The notes: generated by a model from the letters alone, not told the origin. Positions 20,319 through 29,229 are shown, counted from the first letter of the stretch. The stretch: DNA of 64,000 nucleotides from a bacterium (GCA_905221145.1 CAJNCA010000001.1:1-64000); one strand, 5' to 3'. Numbers and translations are program-made.

Positions 20319-20392
20319 TCCGCCATAGCTCAGTTGGTAGTAGCGCATGACTGTTAATCATGATGTCGTAGGTTCGAGTCCTACTGGCGGAG
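20319..20392 (+). tRNA. tRNA-Asn (anticodon GTT)
   Basis: A 74-nt cloverleaf has an acceptor TCCGCCA/TGGCGGA, an anticodon stem CATGA/TCATG with anticodon GTT, and a T-arm TAGGTTCGAGTCCTA. It starts five bases after tRNA-Glu and is transcribed with it. Confidence 0.95.
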
Positions 20393-20401
20393 TATAGATA
20401 A

Positions 20402-20430
20402 AAGGGAACACAACTGTGTTCCTCTTTTTA
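20402..20430. terminator. Bidirectional terminator between the tRNAs and the tetR gene
   Basis: A perfect stem GGAACACA/TGTGTTCC (20405-20412 and 20415-20422) has a T-run on the plus side and CCCTTTT on the minus side. It can end both the tRNA transcript and the convergent tetR transcript. Confidence 0.85.
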
Positions 20431-20432
20431 TA

Positions 20433-20975
20433 TCAATTTGCATTACCAAGCATCTTCATAAGGAAATCTGTTATTTCTTGAGGACTTTCTTTTTTTCCAT
20501 GTGCAATCCAAGTTTGACAGACACCAAAAAGTGCGTGAGTTAAATAGATGCTACTATATTCTAATTCAGTGGTATTTAGATTTAGTTGCATAAATTGCTT
20601 TTGTAAATCCGTACTGAGCATGATATGAAGTTTATTTCGTAAGAAATTTTGGATTTCTTTAGTCCCATTTTCAGAAAGAAGGGCAGCCAAAAGTGGTTCT
20701 GACTCTAGATATTCAAAGACTTCTAAAATAGCATCTCTTTTGTGATGAGCATGTTTTTGAAAAATATATTCAAATGTATGGAATAGCTTGCTTTGATAGT
20801 GCTCAATCATATCATACTTATCCTTATAGTGAGTATAGAAGCTGGAACGACTAATTCCGGCTTTTTCTGCTAACTTGACAGTAGAAATTTGATCAAATGG
20901 TTGTTCCATCAGTAGTTGTACCATAGCATTTTCAATAGTTCGCTTTGTTTTTAAGCGTTTGTTACTTTCTTGCAT
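20433..20975 (-). CDS. TetR/AcrR-family transcriptional regulator
   Basis: This 180-aa protein has an N-terminal TetR helix-turn-helix (about 10-55, ISTVKLAEKAGISRSSFYTHYKDKYDMI). Its C-terminal all-helical ligand domain has the YhgE-associated TetR_C look (LTHALFGVCQTWIAHGKKESPQEITDFLMKML). It is divergent from the YhgE/Pip gene, and the gap holds two similar palindromes, so it most likely represses that gene and itself. The ligand is unknown. Confidence 0.9.
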   Translation of the reverse strand: MQESNKRLKTKRTIENAMVQLLMEQPFDQISTVKLAEKAGISRSSFYTHYKDKYDMIEHYQSKLFHTFEYIFQKHAHHKRDAILEVFEYLESEPLLAALLSENGTKEIQNFLRNKLHIMLSTDLQKQFMQLNLNTTELEYSSIYLTHALFGVCQTWIAHGKKESPQEITDFLMKMLGNAN

Positions 20976-20995
20976 ATTTCCTCCTTGTAAACAAA

Positions 20996-21012
20996 TTAGA
21001 CTATCTGTCTAA
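20996..21012. promoter_or_regulatory. Candidate TetR operator 1
   Basis: The perfect palindrome TTAGAC-N5-GTCTAA lies 21 bp upstream of the tetR start codon. The same pattern recurs about 75 bp away before the divergent gene. Binding by the adjacent regulator is inferred. Confidence 0.65.
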
Positions 21013-21028
21013 AAATGGGTTTTTTATC

Positions 21029-21056
21029 TTGTAATTTAGATTTTTTAATGTATAAT
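21029..21056 (+). promoter_or_regulatory. Promoter of the YhgE/Pip gene
   Basis: TTGTAA (21029-21034) and a perfect TATAAT (21051-21056) are separated by 16 bp. The element lies between the two candidate TetR operators, and operator 2 falls at +10 to +30 of the transcript. Confidence 0.65.
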
Positions 21057-21071
21057 CTATTATATCAAAAT

Positions 21072-21090
21072 TTTAGACAATATGTTTAAA
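21072..21090. promoter_or_regulatory. Candidate TetR operator 2
   Basis: TTTAGAC-N5-GTTTAAA is the same palindrome as operator 1 with one mismatch between the arms. It lies just downstream of the promoter of the YhgE/Pip gene, where a bound repressor would block transcription. Confidence 0.6.
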
Positions 21091-21102
21091 AAAGGAGAAG
21101 AT

Positions 21103-23745
21103 ATGTTTAAAGAATGGAAAGCAATTTTTAAAAAACCAACCTTTATTATTGTCATGATAGGGATTTCTCTTATTCCAGCTCTGTACAATATCATATTTTT
21201 GTCATCAATGTGGGATCCATATGGGCAAGTGTCTGACTTACCTGTGGCAGTTGTCAATAATGATAAAGAAGCGTCCTATAACGGTAATACCATGGCTATA
21301 GGAAAAGACATGGTGTCCAATTTAAAAGAAAATAAAAGCTTAGATTTTCATTTCGTAGATGAAGATGAAGGAAAGAAGGGATTGGAAGATGGCAATTACT
21401 ATATGGTAGTGACTTTACCAAGTAATTTATCTGAAAAAGCAGCTTCTATTTTAACGAATCATCCAGAGCAAATGCAAATCGATTATCAGACTTCAAGTGG
21501 TCATAGTTTTATTGCTAGCAAGATGAGCGATTCTGCGATGACACAATTGAAGCAGAATGTTTCTACCAATGTAACCGAGACCTATACTAAATCTTTATTT
21601 GATAAGATGGTCGAATTAAAGGATGGTATGAGTCAAGCGGCTTCTGGTAGTGAAAAATTAACTGATGGAGCGAATCAGTTAGTGACAGGAAGTCAAACAT
21701 TGACTACTAACCTACACTCTTTAGCAGATTCAAGTTTAACATTTTCAAATGGAACGGAGCAGTTTACTAAAGGATTATCTGCTTATGTTTCTGGTGTTGA
21801 ACAACTTCATATTGGCTTAGGGACTTTTAATAGTGGTTTGGTTACATATACTGGTGCAGTGAGTAAATTAGATAGCGGATTAGGTCAATTAGCTTCTAAA
21901 AGTCCTGAATTAGTAGGAGGAATCAATCAATTATATACTGGTGTAGCGGCCTATACTGGTGGTGTTTCTCAGCTCAATACTGGTCTTAACCAATTTTCAT
22001 CTGGTGTTCGTGCCTATACAAATGGAGTGGGAAATCTTGCAACAGGTGCGAATCAGTTATCTAGTCAATCAGCTACACTTCGAATGGGTGTGGAGCAATT
22101 AAGTGAAGGGATTCAACAACTTTCTAGTAAGTTAGATGCTTCATCTGGGCAAAAAGATCAAATTAATCAATTATCTTCTGGTCTAAATCAGTTAAATCAA
22201 GCTATTCAAAATATTGATGTTGGAGATACAAAACAATTATCTTCTGTTTTATCAAGTATAGTTTCTCTTTCTAATCAAATGCTAGCAAGTGCTCAGTCTG
22301 AAAAAGCAACTACATTAGCAAATATTCAATCAACAGCAGCTTATCAATCCTTGACAAGTGAGCAGCAAGCTGAGATAAGTGCTTCTGTATCTCAAAATTC
22401 GACTGATAGTATTCAATCGGCTCAGTCAATTATAGCTTTAGTACAAGGTTTACAGGGAGGATTAGAAAACTTACAAAATCAATCTTCTAATCTTTCAACA
22501 TTAAAAGATCAAGCTAATCAAGTATTACCTATTGCTTCTACTTCTTTGACAGGATTGTCAAGTGGATTAACAGAAATACAGGGAGCAGTGACGAGTAAAT
22601 TAGTTCCTGCTAGTCAGTCGATTGCATCAGGTGTAAATGCATATACTGCAGGTGTTGATAAAGTTTCTCAGGGCGCAAGTCAACTAAGTGAAAAGAATTC
22701 CACCTTGACAGGTAGTTTGGATCAACTAGTTTCAGGCTCAAATACCTTGACACAAAAATCTTCTAGCTTGACAGCAGGAGTTGGTCAATTAGTTGAAAAA
22801 ACTCCAGAATTAGTATCTGGTATTGAAAAATTATCAACTGGCTCTAACCAATTGAATCAAAAGAGTCAAGAATTAATGGCAGGAGTTGATAAATTACAAT
22901 CAGGATCTGGTCAATTAGCAGACAAATCCAGTCAGTTACTTTCAGGTGCTTCTCAATTAGAGAATGGAGCTAATAAATTGGCAGATGGATCTAGGAAACT
23001 TGCAGAAGGTGGAACAAAGTTAACTTCTGGATTGGAAGATTTACAGGCAGGAGTTGCTTCTTTAGGACAAGGACTAGGTAATGCTAGTGATCAACTCAAA
23101 TCAGCATCAACAGAATCTAAAAATGCAGAGATTTTGTCAAATCCACTCAATCTTTCAAAAACAGACAATGATCAAGTTCCTGTAAATGGGATTGCTATGG
23201 CTCCTTATATGATATCAGTCGCTCTCTTTGTCGCTGCATTATCAACAAATATGATTTTTGCTAAATTACCTTCAGGTCGTCATCCTGAAACTCGCTGGGC
23301 TTGGTTCAAATCTCGCTTTGAGATAAATGGAGTTATAGCTGTTTTAGCCGCTTTCTTAGTCTATGGTGGCGTTCATCTTATTGGTCTAACAGCAAATCAT
23401 GAAATGAGAACCTTGTTCTTAATTATTATCGCAAGCTTAACATTTATGTCTATGGTAACTGCATTAACAACATGGAATAGCCGTGTAGGAGCTTTCTTCT
23501 CTCTTATTTTGCTATTATTACAGTTAGCATCAAGTGCAGGTACCTATCCACTTGCTTTGACAAATAATTTCTTTAGAGCTATTAATCCTTGGTTACCAAT
23601 GAGTTATTCGGTTTCTGGATTACGACAAACAATTTCTATGACAGGAAATATTCATCATCAAGTCATTTTCCTTGCTGTGATATTAGCCCTATTTACTGGT
23701 TTAGGTATGCTAGCCTATCGACCTAAGAAAATGGAAGAAGATTAA
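21103..23745 (+). CDS. YhgE/Pip family membrane protein with long repeat region
   Basis: This 880-aa protein has one N-terminal membrane segment (about 15-35), a very long extracytoplasmic part, and five or so membrane segments at the C-terminus (ABC-2-like). The extracellular part (about 180-680) consists of many imperfect repeats of roughly 11 residues of the form LxxGxxQLxxGxx, for example GVSQLNTGLNQFSSGVRAYTNGV, predicted to form a long helical stalk. The fold is that of phage infection protein Pip and is related to the type VII secretion component EsaA. The start at 21103 is chosen because AAAGGAG lies five bases before it; an in-frame ATG at 21082 precedes that site. It is probably controlled by the divergent TetR regulator. 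The substrate is unknown. Confidence 0.88.
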   Translation: MFKEWKAIFKKPTFIIVMIGISLIPALYNIIFLSSMWDPYGQVSDLPVAVVNNDKEASYNGNTMAIGKDMVSNLKENKSLDFHFVDEDEGKKGLEDGNYYMVVTLPSNLSEKAASILTNHPEQMQIDYQTSSGHSFIASKMSDSAMTQLKQNVSTNVTETYTKSLFDKMVELKDGMSQAASGSEKLTDGANQLVTGSQTLTTNLHSLADSSLTFSNGTEQFTKGLSAYVSGVEQLHIGLGTFNSGLVTYTGAVSKLDSGLGQLASKSPELVGGINQLYTGVAAYTGGVSQLNTGLNQFSSGVRAYTNGVGNLATGANQLSSQSATLRMGVEQLSEGIQQLSSKLDASSGQKDQINQLSSGLNQLNQAIQNIDVGDTKQLSSVLSSIVSLSNQMLASAQSEKATTLANIQSTAAYQSLTSEQQAEISASVSQNSTDSIQSAQSIIALVQGLQGGLENLQNQSSNLSTLKDQANQVLPIASTSLTGLSSGLTEIQGAVTSKLVPASQSIASGVNAYTAGVDKVSQGASQLSEKNSTLTGSLDQLVSGSNTLTQKSSSLTAGVGQLVEKTPELVSGIEKLSTGSNQLNQKSQELMAGVDKLQSGSGQLADKSSQLLSGASQLENGANKLADGSRKLAEGGTKLTSGLEDLQAGVASLGQGLGNASDQLKSASTESKNAEILSNPLNLSKTDNDQVPVNGIAMAPYMISVALFVAALSTNMIFAKLPSGRHPETRWAWFKSRFEINGVIAVLAAFLVYGGVHLIGLTANHEMRTLFLIIIASLTFMSMVTALTTWNSRVGAFFSLILLLLQLASSAGTYPLALTNNFFRAINPWLPMSYSVSGLRQTISMTGNIHHQVIFLAVILALFTGLGMLAYRPKKMEED

Positions 23746-23772
23746 AAAATCGACCAACTGGTCGATTTTTTT
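23744..23772. terminator. Bidirectional terminator between convergent yhgE-like and yfhO-like genes
   Basis: A hairpin of TCGACC/GGTCGA extended by A/T pairs has an A-run before it and a T-run after it, exactly between two convergent stop codons. Confidence 0.85.
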
Positions 23773-26314
23773 ATGTCTTAGATGACTTTCGTTTGTGATT
23801 ATAGATTCCAAATAGTAAAAGAGAAGTAAAGGAACAGATTGCTCCAACAACAAACCCATTGGGAATAAAGGAAAGTGTAATAGTTCCTTTTCCCTTAGGA
23901 ACGTCAACTTTTACAAAACCAGTTTGAGCTTGTTTAATTTCTATTTTCTTCCCATCTTGGTAGGCAGACCAACCTTTGTCATAAGGAATGGTGAAGAAAA
24001 TCGACGTATCTTGTTTGACATCATATGTAGCAAAGACCTTGTTTTTAGAAGTTGATACTGTGACAGGTTGTTCTTTAATTTTTTGAATTGCCTCGGTAAA
24101 AGTTTTGGTATCTAAACGATAGAAGGTAGGAGATTCAAATGATACCTGTGAATTTCCAGGGAAACTAACATTAATATTGAAAGTTTTTTTCTCTTTTGTA
24201 TAGCCTAGATTAAAGAAGGAGAAGACATTATCAGTTGTAAAAGTTTTCTTTTCTCCATTTACAAGGATGTCAACCTTCTTTTGTTTGTCATTAGAAAAGT
24301 GAAGGTTTGTGAAAGAAAGATAAACTTGGCTGTTTTCTGGCACTTCAATTTGATACTGGATTGCTGCATCCTCATTTGAAGAACTTGTAACACTAATCAA
24401 ATCATCAGTATTCTCTGCTTTTTCATAGGATATTGGAGAAAAATAATCAAAATTGATGTCAGCAAGTTGATTTAAAAACGAGGTCTGATTATCTAGAGTG
24501 TGTTCAGTGAACTTGACATCATTGTAAACAGATTGACTAGCAAAGGCAATCGGAAGAGAGTATTGATTTTCATATAGGGTAAGATTATCTTTTTGATAGA
24601 TATCTTTAAAACCATATTTATCAATAGGACTGTCTGAGATATTATACTGGATGCCAAATAAACTATCAGCCAAAATACTATTATTTGCATAGCGGAGATT
24701 GAGATTAGTACCAGAGGATTTAAAACCAAGTTTATCTAAAGTAGAGCTTGCTGAACGATTTCGAACAGATGAAAATTGAGAGATTCCATTATAGTTGAAT
24801 TTCATACTGTCATTCCCTGTTTGAGTTTGTAGTTTCTCAGTACGAGTAAATGAATTTCCAATATATGTTGAGAAAGATTCCATAGCTCGGATATCTCTAC
24901 TATATGCACTTCGAGAAGCAAATCCCCATTCTTTTGCAATTCCGTCCATTTGAGATGAAGCATTTAAACTCATTTCAACCATTATAAATAAAGAGATTAA
25001 AATAGCAAATAGATTTACAGAGATAAACTTTTTGATAAATGCAAGGAGTAAAAGTGAATAGACAACCAAAAATTCAAGAGTAAGCAGAATATTCAAATCT
25101 GTTAAAAAAGAATAATGCAATTTTAGATAGATGGTAGCTAAAAATCCTGTTACTACAAGAAAAAGCGAAACTAAAAAGTTCCAGATTTTAATTTCTTTCA
25201 GACGATTTAATACTTCCGCTGCTGTGTAAATTAACAAGGTAGAGAAAATCCAAGCATAGCGATGTAAAAACATGTTTGGAGTATGCATGCCTTGCCAAAA
25301 TAAATCAAGAGTTTCTATATAAAAGCTTGCAATTAAAAATGTGAAGAAGATTGCATAGATAAGTTTCACGTGAAACTTAATAGATTTCAGCGTAAAAAAT
25401 AAAATGGTCAAAATAAAGGGGAGTAGTCCAACAAAAATCATTGGGATGGCCCCATACTTTGTTGTGTCAAAGGAACCAATTAATTGCTTAGCAAAGAGAT
25501 CAAGATACCAGCTACTTTCAGTTTGAAACTTTGTAACTTCAGTCAATTTTTCCCCATGTGTCTGTAAATCAAACAGAGTTGGAAGAGTCATAATCAAACT
25601 AGCCATGCTAGCTAAAACGGAGGTGACAACAAAATCAAGAAAAGATGATTTTCGAGTTTTAAAGTCCCAAGAAATTTGACAGAGATACCAGAAAATAAGA
25701 AACAATGCTGTCATATAGCCAAAATAATAGTTTTGGATAAATAAGATTGACAGACTTGTAAAGTATAATGAGGATTTCTTTTCAGTTATAAGTAGGTGTA
25801 AACCAGTTATAATTAAAGGAATCAAGATAAAAACATCCAGCCAGTTTTTTATCTCTAGTTGACTAACAGTGAAACTCATCAGAGCATAGGAAGTAGATAA
25901 AGCTAGTTTTAAAGTCTGAGGGATATTTTTAAATAATTTATTTAAACTAAAGAAGGTTGACAGACCAATCAATCCAAATTTTAAGAGAGTTGTCAGATAG
26001 ACAGCATCTGGCATATTCGTTAGATCAAAAAAGTAAACCAGAGGCGCGAGAAAACTACCCAAGTAATAACTAGATAGAGCATAGAAGTTTAATCCTAGAC
26101 CACTTGTAAAGGTGTAAAACAGACTACCATTTCCATGTAGGATATTCCTTAGAGTTATATCAAAAATAACGTATTGATGAAAGCCATCTCCTAATAGAGG
26201 AGAGTTGTCACTATTCCAGTAGATACCTTGAGATAGGTATACTCCTGTCATAATCAATACAGGAATGATGAAAGAAACAAAATAGGTCCAATATGTTTTA
26301 AAAAATGATTTCAT
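23771..26314 (-). CDS. YfhO-family polytopic membrane protein
   Basis: An 847-aa protein has about 12-13 membrane segments in the N-terminal 470 residues, a large extracellular domain (about 480-810) and one last C-terminal membrane segment. This is the layout of the YfhO family, GT-C-like proteins linked to glycosylation of lipoteichoic acid or to adding sugars to surface polymers in Bacillus and Listeria. A GT-C-type glycosyltransferase role is inference here. A perfect parS palindrome lies inside the gene (25363-25376). Confidence 0.85.
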   Translation of the reverse strand: MKSFFKTYWTYFVSFIIPVLIMTGVYLSQGIYWNSDNSPLLGDGFHQYVIFDITLRNILHGNGSLFYTFTSGLGLNFYALSSYYLGSFLAPLVYFFDLTNMPDAVYLTTLLKFGLIGLSTFFSLNKLFKNIPQTLKLALSTSYALMSFTVSQLEIKNWLDVFILIPLIITGLHLLITEKKSSLYFTSLSILFIQNYYFGYMTALFLIFWYLCQISWDFKTRKSSFLDFVVTSVLASMASLIMTLPTLFDLQTHGEKLTEVTKFQTESSWYLDLFAKQLIGSFDTTKYGAIPMIFVGLLPFILTILFFTLKSIKFHVKLIYAIFFTFLIASFYIETLDLFWQGMHTPNMFLHRYAWIFSTLLIYTAAEVLNRLKEIKIWNFLVSLFLVVTGFLATIYLKLHYSFLTDLNILLTLEFLVVYSLLLLAFIKKFISVNLFAILISLFIMVEMSLNASSQMDGIAKEWGFASRSAYSRDIRAMESFSTYIGNSFTRTEKLQTQTGNDSMKFNYNGISQFSSVRNRSASSTLDKLGFKSSGTNLNLRYANNSILADSLFGIQYNISDSPIDKYGFKDIYQKDNLTLYENQYSLPIAFASQSVYNDVKFTEHTLDNQTSFLNQLADINFDYFSPISYEKAENTDDLISVTSSSNEDAAIQYQIEVPENSQVYLSFTNLHFSNDKQKKVDILVNGEKKTFTTDNVFSFFNLGYTKEKKTFNINVSFPGNSQVSFESPTFYRLDTKTFTEAIQKIKEQPVTVSTSKNKVFATYDVKQDTSIFFTIPYDKGWSAYQDGKKIEIKQAQTGFVKVDVPKGKGTITLSFIPNGFVVGAICSFTSLLLFGIYNHKRKSSKT
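25362..25377. promoter_or_regulatory. parS site inside the yfhO-like gene
   Basis: AGTTTCACGTGAAACT contains the perfect 14-bp core GTTTCACGTGAAAC of the ParB site parS. It lies about 10.5 kb to the right of dnaA, inside a coding region, as is common for parS. Confidence 0.9.
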
Positions 26315-26334
26315 GTTACCTCGTAGAATGATAG

Positions 26335-26365
26335 AAAACTCAGTTGGTTACCCCAACTGAGTTTT
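26335..26365 (-). terminator. Terminator after the ABC-F gene
   Basis: A perfect CTCAGTTGG/CCAACTGAG stem, extended by A/T pairs, with a 5-base loop lies between the ABC-F stop codon and the yfhO-like start. A T-run follows on the minus strand. Confidence 0.85.
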
Positions 26366-26375
26366 GAAGTCTTAT

Positions 26376-27998
26376 TTAATCTTTCCAAAGTTCTTTAACT
26401 TTTGCTTGTACTTCTGAATTTTCTAGGAATTCATCATAGGTTTCATCGATACGATCAATGACGCCATTTTTAGACAAAACAATGATATGGTTTGCCAAAG
26501 TTTGGATAAACTCGTGGTCATGACTGGCAAAGATGATTGATTCTTTAAAGTTTTTCAATCCATCGTTCAAGCTTGAGATAGATTCCAAGTCCAAGTGATT
26601 TGTTGGATCATCAAGTACAAGGACATTTGATTTCAAGAGCATGAGTTTTGAAAGCATGACACGCACTTTTTCTCCCCCTGATAAGACGTTTACAGGTTTG
26701 TTAACCTCATCTCCAGAAAAGAGCATACGACCAAGGAAACCACGTAGGAAGGTATTGTCATCTTCTTCTTTACTTGCAAATTGACGCAACCAGTCAAGAA
26801 TTGATTCTCCCCCTGCGAAATCAGCTGAGTTATCTTTTGGCAGGTAAGATTGACTAGTTGTAACTCCCCACTTGACAGTTCCTTCATAGTCAATGTCTCC
26901 CATGATTGCACGAATTAATGCAGTCGTTTGGATGTCATTCTGTCCAATAAGAGCTGTCTTATCACCTGGACGTAAGATAAAGCTGATATTATCTAAAATA
27001 GTCTCACCATCAATCTTTACAGTTAGATTTTCTACTGTCAAGAGATCATTACCAATTTCACGCTCCGCTTTAAAGTTGATAAATGGATATTTACGACTAG
27101 ATGGAACAATCTCTTCTAGCTCAATCTTATCAAGCATTTTCTTACGTGAGGTTGCTTGTCTTGATTTAGAAGCATTGGCAGAGAAACGAGCAACGAATTC
27201 TTGCAATTGCTTAATTTTTTCTTCTGCTTTGGCATTACGGTCTGCTAGCAATTTAGCAGCGAGTTCAGAAGATTCCTTCCAGAAGTCATAGTTTCCGACA
27301 TAGAGTTTGATTTTTCCAAAGTCAAGGTCAGCCATGTGAGTACATACTTTATTCAAGAAGTGACGGTCATGGGATACAACGATAACGGTGTTATCAAAGT
27401 CAATCAAGAAATCTTCTAACCATGTAATTGATTGGATGTCCAAACCGTTGGTCGGCTCGTCCAATAGAAGAACATCTGGTTTACCAAAAAGTGCTTTGGC
27501 GAGGAGAACCTTTACTTTCTCACCATTGGCCAATTCGCTCATATTTTGATAGTGTAATTCTTCTGGAATATTTAGGTTTTGAAGTAGTTGAGAGGCTTCA
27601 CTTTCTGCTTCCCAGCCTCCAAGCTCGGCAAACTCTCCTTCGAGTTCGGCAGCACGCACTCCATCCTCATCTGAGAAATCTTCCTTCATGTAGATAGCAT
27701 CTTTTTCCTTCATGATGCTATAAAGTTTTTCATTTCCCATGATAACGACATCAATGGCACGTTCATCTTCATAGTCAAAGTGATTTTGACGAAGAACAGA
27801 GAGACGTTCATCTGGACCAAGAGAGATGTGACCAGTAGTAGGTTCGATATCTCCAGCTAAAATTTTTAAAAAGGTTGATTTTCCGGCACCATTAGCACCG
27901 ATTAATCCATAGGTATTTCCTTCTGTAAATTTGATATTGACATCATCAAAAAGTTTGCGATCACTAAAACGTAGTGAAACATCAGATACTGTAAGCAA
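26376..27998 (-). CDS. ABC-F family ribosome-associated ATPase (YkpA/YbiT type)
   Basis: ABC-F proteins bind the ribosomal E site and affect translation; they have no membrane domain. The 540-aa protein has two nucleotide-binding domains, Walker A GANGAGKST and GQNDIQTTA (the second P-loop is degenerate, lacking the usual GKST). The signatures are LANGEKVKVLLAKAL and LSGGEKVRVMLSKLM, joined by a charged interdomain linker (about 240-320). The start is a TTG at 27998: AGGAG lies seven bases before it, whereas the upstream in-frame ATG precedes that site. A -35 TTGAAT and -10 TAGAAT (28056-28028, minus, spacer 17) lie upstream. No resistance role is implied. Confidence 0.88.
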   Translation of the reverse strand: MLTVSDVSLRFSDRKLFDDVNIKFTEGNTYGLIGANGAGKSTFLKILAGDIEPTTGHISLGPDERLSVLRQNHFDYEDERAIDVVIMGNEKLYSIMKEKDAIYMKEDFSDEDGVRAAELEGEFAELGGWEAESEASQLLQNLNIPEELHYQNMSELANGEKVKVLLAKALFGKPDVLLLDEPTNGLDIQSITWLEDFLIDFDNTVIVVSHDRHFLNKVCTHMADLDFGKIKLYVGNYDFWKESSELAAKLLADRNAKAEEKIKQLQEFVARFSANASKSRQATSRKKMLDKIELEEIVPSSRKYPFINFKAEREIGNDLLTVENLTVKIDGETILDNISFILRPGDKTALIGQNDIQTTALIRAIMGDIDYEGTVKWGVTTSQSYLPKDNSADFAGGESILDWLRQFASKEEDDNTFLRGFLGRMLFSGDEVNKPVNVLSGGEKVRVMLSKLMLLKSNVLVLDDPTNHLDLESISSLNDGLKNFKESIIFASHDHEFIQTLANHIIVLSKNGVIDRIDETYDEFLENSEVQAKVKELWKD

Positions 27999-28027
27999 TG
28001 TTTTTCTCCTATATGTGTAATACATTT

Positions 28028-28056
28028 ATTCTACTAGAAAATACGGAAATATTCAA
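28028..28056 (-). promoter_or_regulatory. Promoter of the ABC-F gene
   Basis: On the minus strand TTGAAT (28056-28051) and TAGAAT (28033-28028) are separated by 17 bp. The large inverted repeat at 28072-28110 lies 15 bp upstream of the -35. Confidence 0.6.
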
Positions 28057-28071
28057 ATTTTTATCTGTCAA

Positions 28072-28110
28072 TTTTGTGTAAATTATATTTACAATTTCCT
28101 TTACACAAAA
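28072..28110. repeat. Compound inverted repeat between the ABC-F gene and trpS
   Basis: Perfect 11-bp arms TTTTGTGTAAA (28072-28082) and TTTACACAAAA (28100-28110) flank 17 bases. Nested inside is a perfect 17-bp palindrome, TGTAAAT-TAT-ATTTACA (28077-28093). Three TTTACA-type half-sites therefore occur in 39 bp. The element has no T-run and lies between divergent promoters, so it looks like a regulator binding site. The regulator is not known. Confidence 0.6.
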
Positions 28111-28169
28111 ACATAAATAGCAAGACTGATTTATTTTGATAAATTACGGTTATTTCATTAAAAAAATGC

Positions 28170-28175
28170 TATAAT
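28170..28175 (+). promoter_or_regulatory. Extended -10 promoter of trpS
   Basis: TGcTATAAT (-10 hexamer 28170-28175) gives a leader of only about 20 nt before the ATG. There is therefore no room for a T-box riboswitch, unlike many other firmicute trpS genes. Confidence 0.7.
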
Positions 28176-28203
28176 TGAAGGGACTATATCGAAGGAGAAT
28201 AAA

Positions 28204-29229
28204 ATGACTAAACCCATTATTTTAACAGGAGACCGTCCAACAGGAAAATTACATATTGGACATTATGTTGGAAGTCTCAAAAATCGAGTATTATTACAGG
28301 AAGAGGGTAAGTATGATATGTTTGTGTTCTTGGCTGACCAACAAGCTTTGACAGATCATGCTAAAGACCCTCAAACAATTGTAGAGTCTATCGGAAATGT
28401 GGCTTTGGATTACCTTGCAGTTGGATTGGATCCAAGTAAATCGACAATCTTTATTCAAAGTCAGATTCCAGAGTTGGCTGAACTATCTATGTATTATATG
28501 AATTTGGTGTCACTAGCTCGTTTGGAACGAAATCCGACAGTAAAAACAGAGATTGCTCAGAAAGGGTTTGGAGAAAGCATTCCGACAGGATTCTTGGTCT
28601 ATCCAATCGCTCAAGCAGCTGACATCACTGCTTTCAAGGCTAATTATGTTCCTGTTGGGACAGATCAGAAACCAATGATTGAGCAAACCCGTGAGATTGT
28701 TCGTTCTTTTAACAATGCATATAACTGTGATGTCTTGGTAGAACCGGAAGGTATTTATCCAGAGAATGAGAGAGCAGGTCGTTTACCTGGTTTAGATGGT
28801 AATGCTAAAATGTCTAAATCACTCAATAATGGTATTTATTTAGCTGATGATGCGGATACTTTGCGTAAAAAAGTAATGAGTATGTATACAGATCCAGACC
28901 ATATCCGTGTTGAGGATCCAGGTAAAATTGAAGGAAATATGGTTTTCCATTATCTAGATGTTTTTGGTCGTCCAGAAGATGCTCAAGAAATTGCTGAAAT
29001 GAAAGAACATTATCAACGAGGTGGTCTTGGTGATGTGAAAACCAAACGTTATTTACTTGAAATATTAGAACGTGAACTTGGTCCTATTCGTGAGCGCCGT
29101 ATTGAATTTGCTAAGGATATGGGAGAAGTTTATAATATGCTTCAAAAAGGTAGTGAAAGAGCGCGTGAAGTTGCAGGTCAAACCCTATCTGAGGTTAAAG
29201 GAGCAATGGGACTTCATTACTTTAACTAG
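28204..29229 (+). CDS. trpS: Tryptophanyl-tRNA synthetase
   Basis: TrpS is a class I synthetase that charges tRNA-Trp. The 341-aa protein has the HIGH motif at residues 17-20 ([11 protein letters not shown]) and a KMSKS loop ([12 protein letters not shown]) near residue 203. Length and motif positions are normal for the family. An AAGGAG ribosome-binding site precedes the ATG. It is divergent from the ABC-F gene, and guaB follows after a terminator. Confidence 0.97.
   Translation: MTKPIILTGDRPTGKLHIGHYVGSLKNRVLLQEEGKYDMFVFLADQQALTDHAKDPQTIVESIGNVALDYLAVGLDPSKSTIFIQSQIPELAELSMYYMNLVSLARLERNPTVKTEIAQKGFGESIPTGFLVYPIAQAADITAFKANYVPVGTDQKPMIEQTREIVRSFNNAYNCDVLVEPEGIYPENERAGRLPGLDGNAKMSKSLNNGIYLADDADTLRKKVMSMYTDPDHIRVEDPGKIEGNMVFHYLDVFGRPEDAQEIAEMKEHYQRGGLGDVKTKRYLLEILERELGPIRERRIEFAKDMGEVYNMLQKGSERAREVAGQTLSEVKGAMGLHYFN

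Noticed and set aside
21640..23150. Regular repeats considered as a CRISPR or DNA tandem array
   Set aside because: The repeats are imperfect at the DNA level, have no spacers, and are explained by the 11-residue protein repeats of the YhgE/Pip protein.
28110..28203. Possible T-box riboswitch before trpS
   Set aside because: The -10 at 28170-28175 leaves a leader of only about 20 nt and no T-box sequence or terminator is present.
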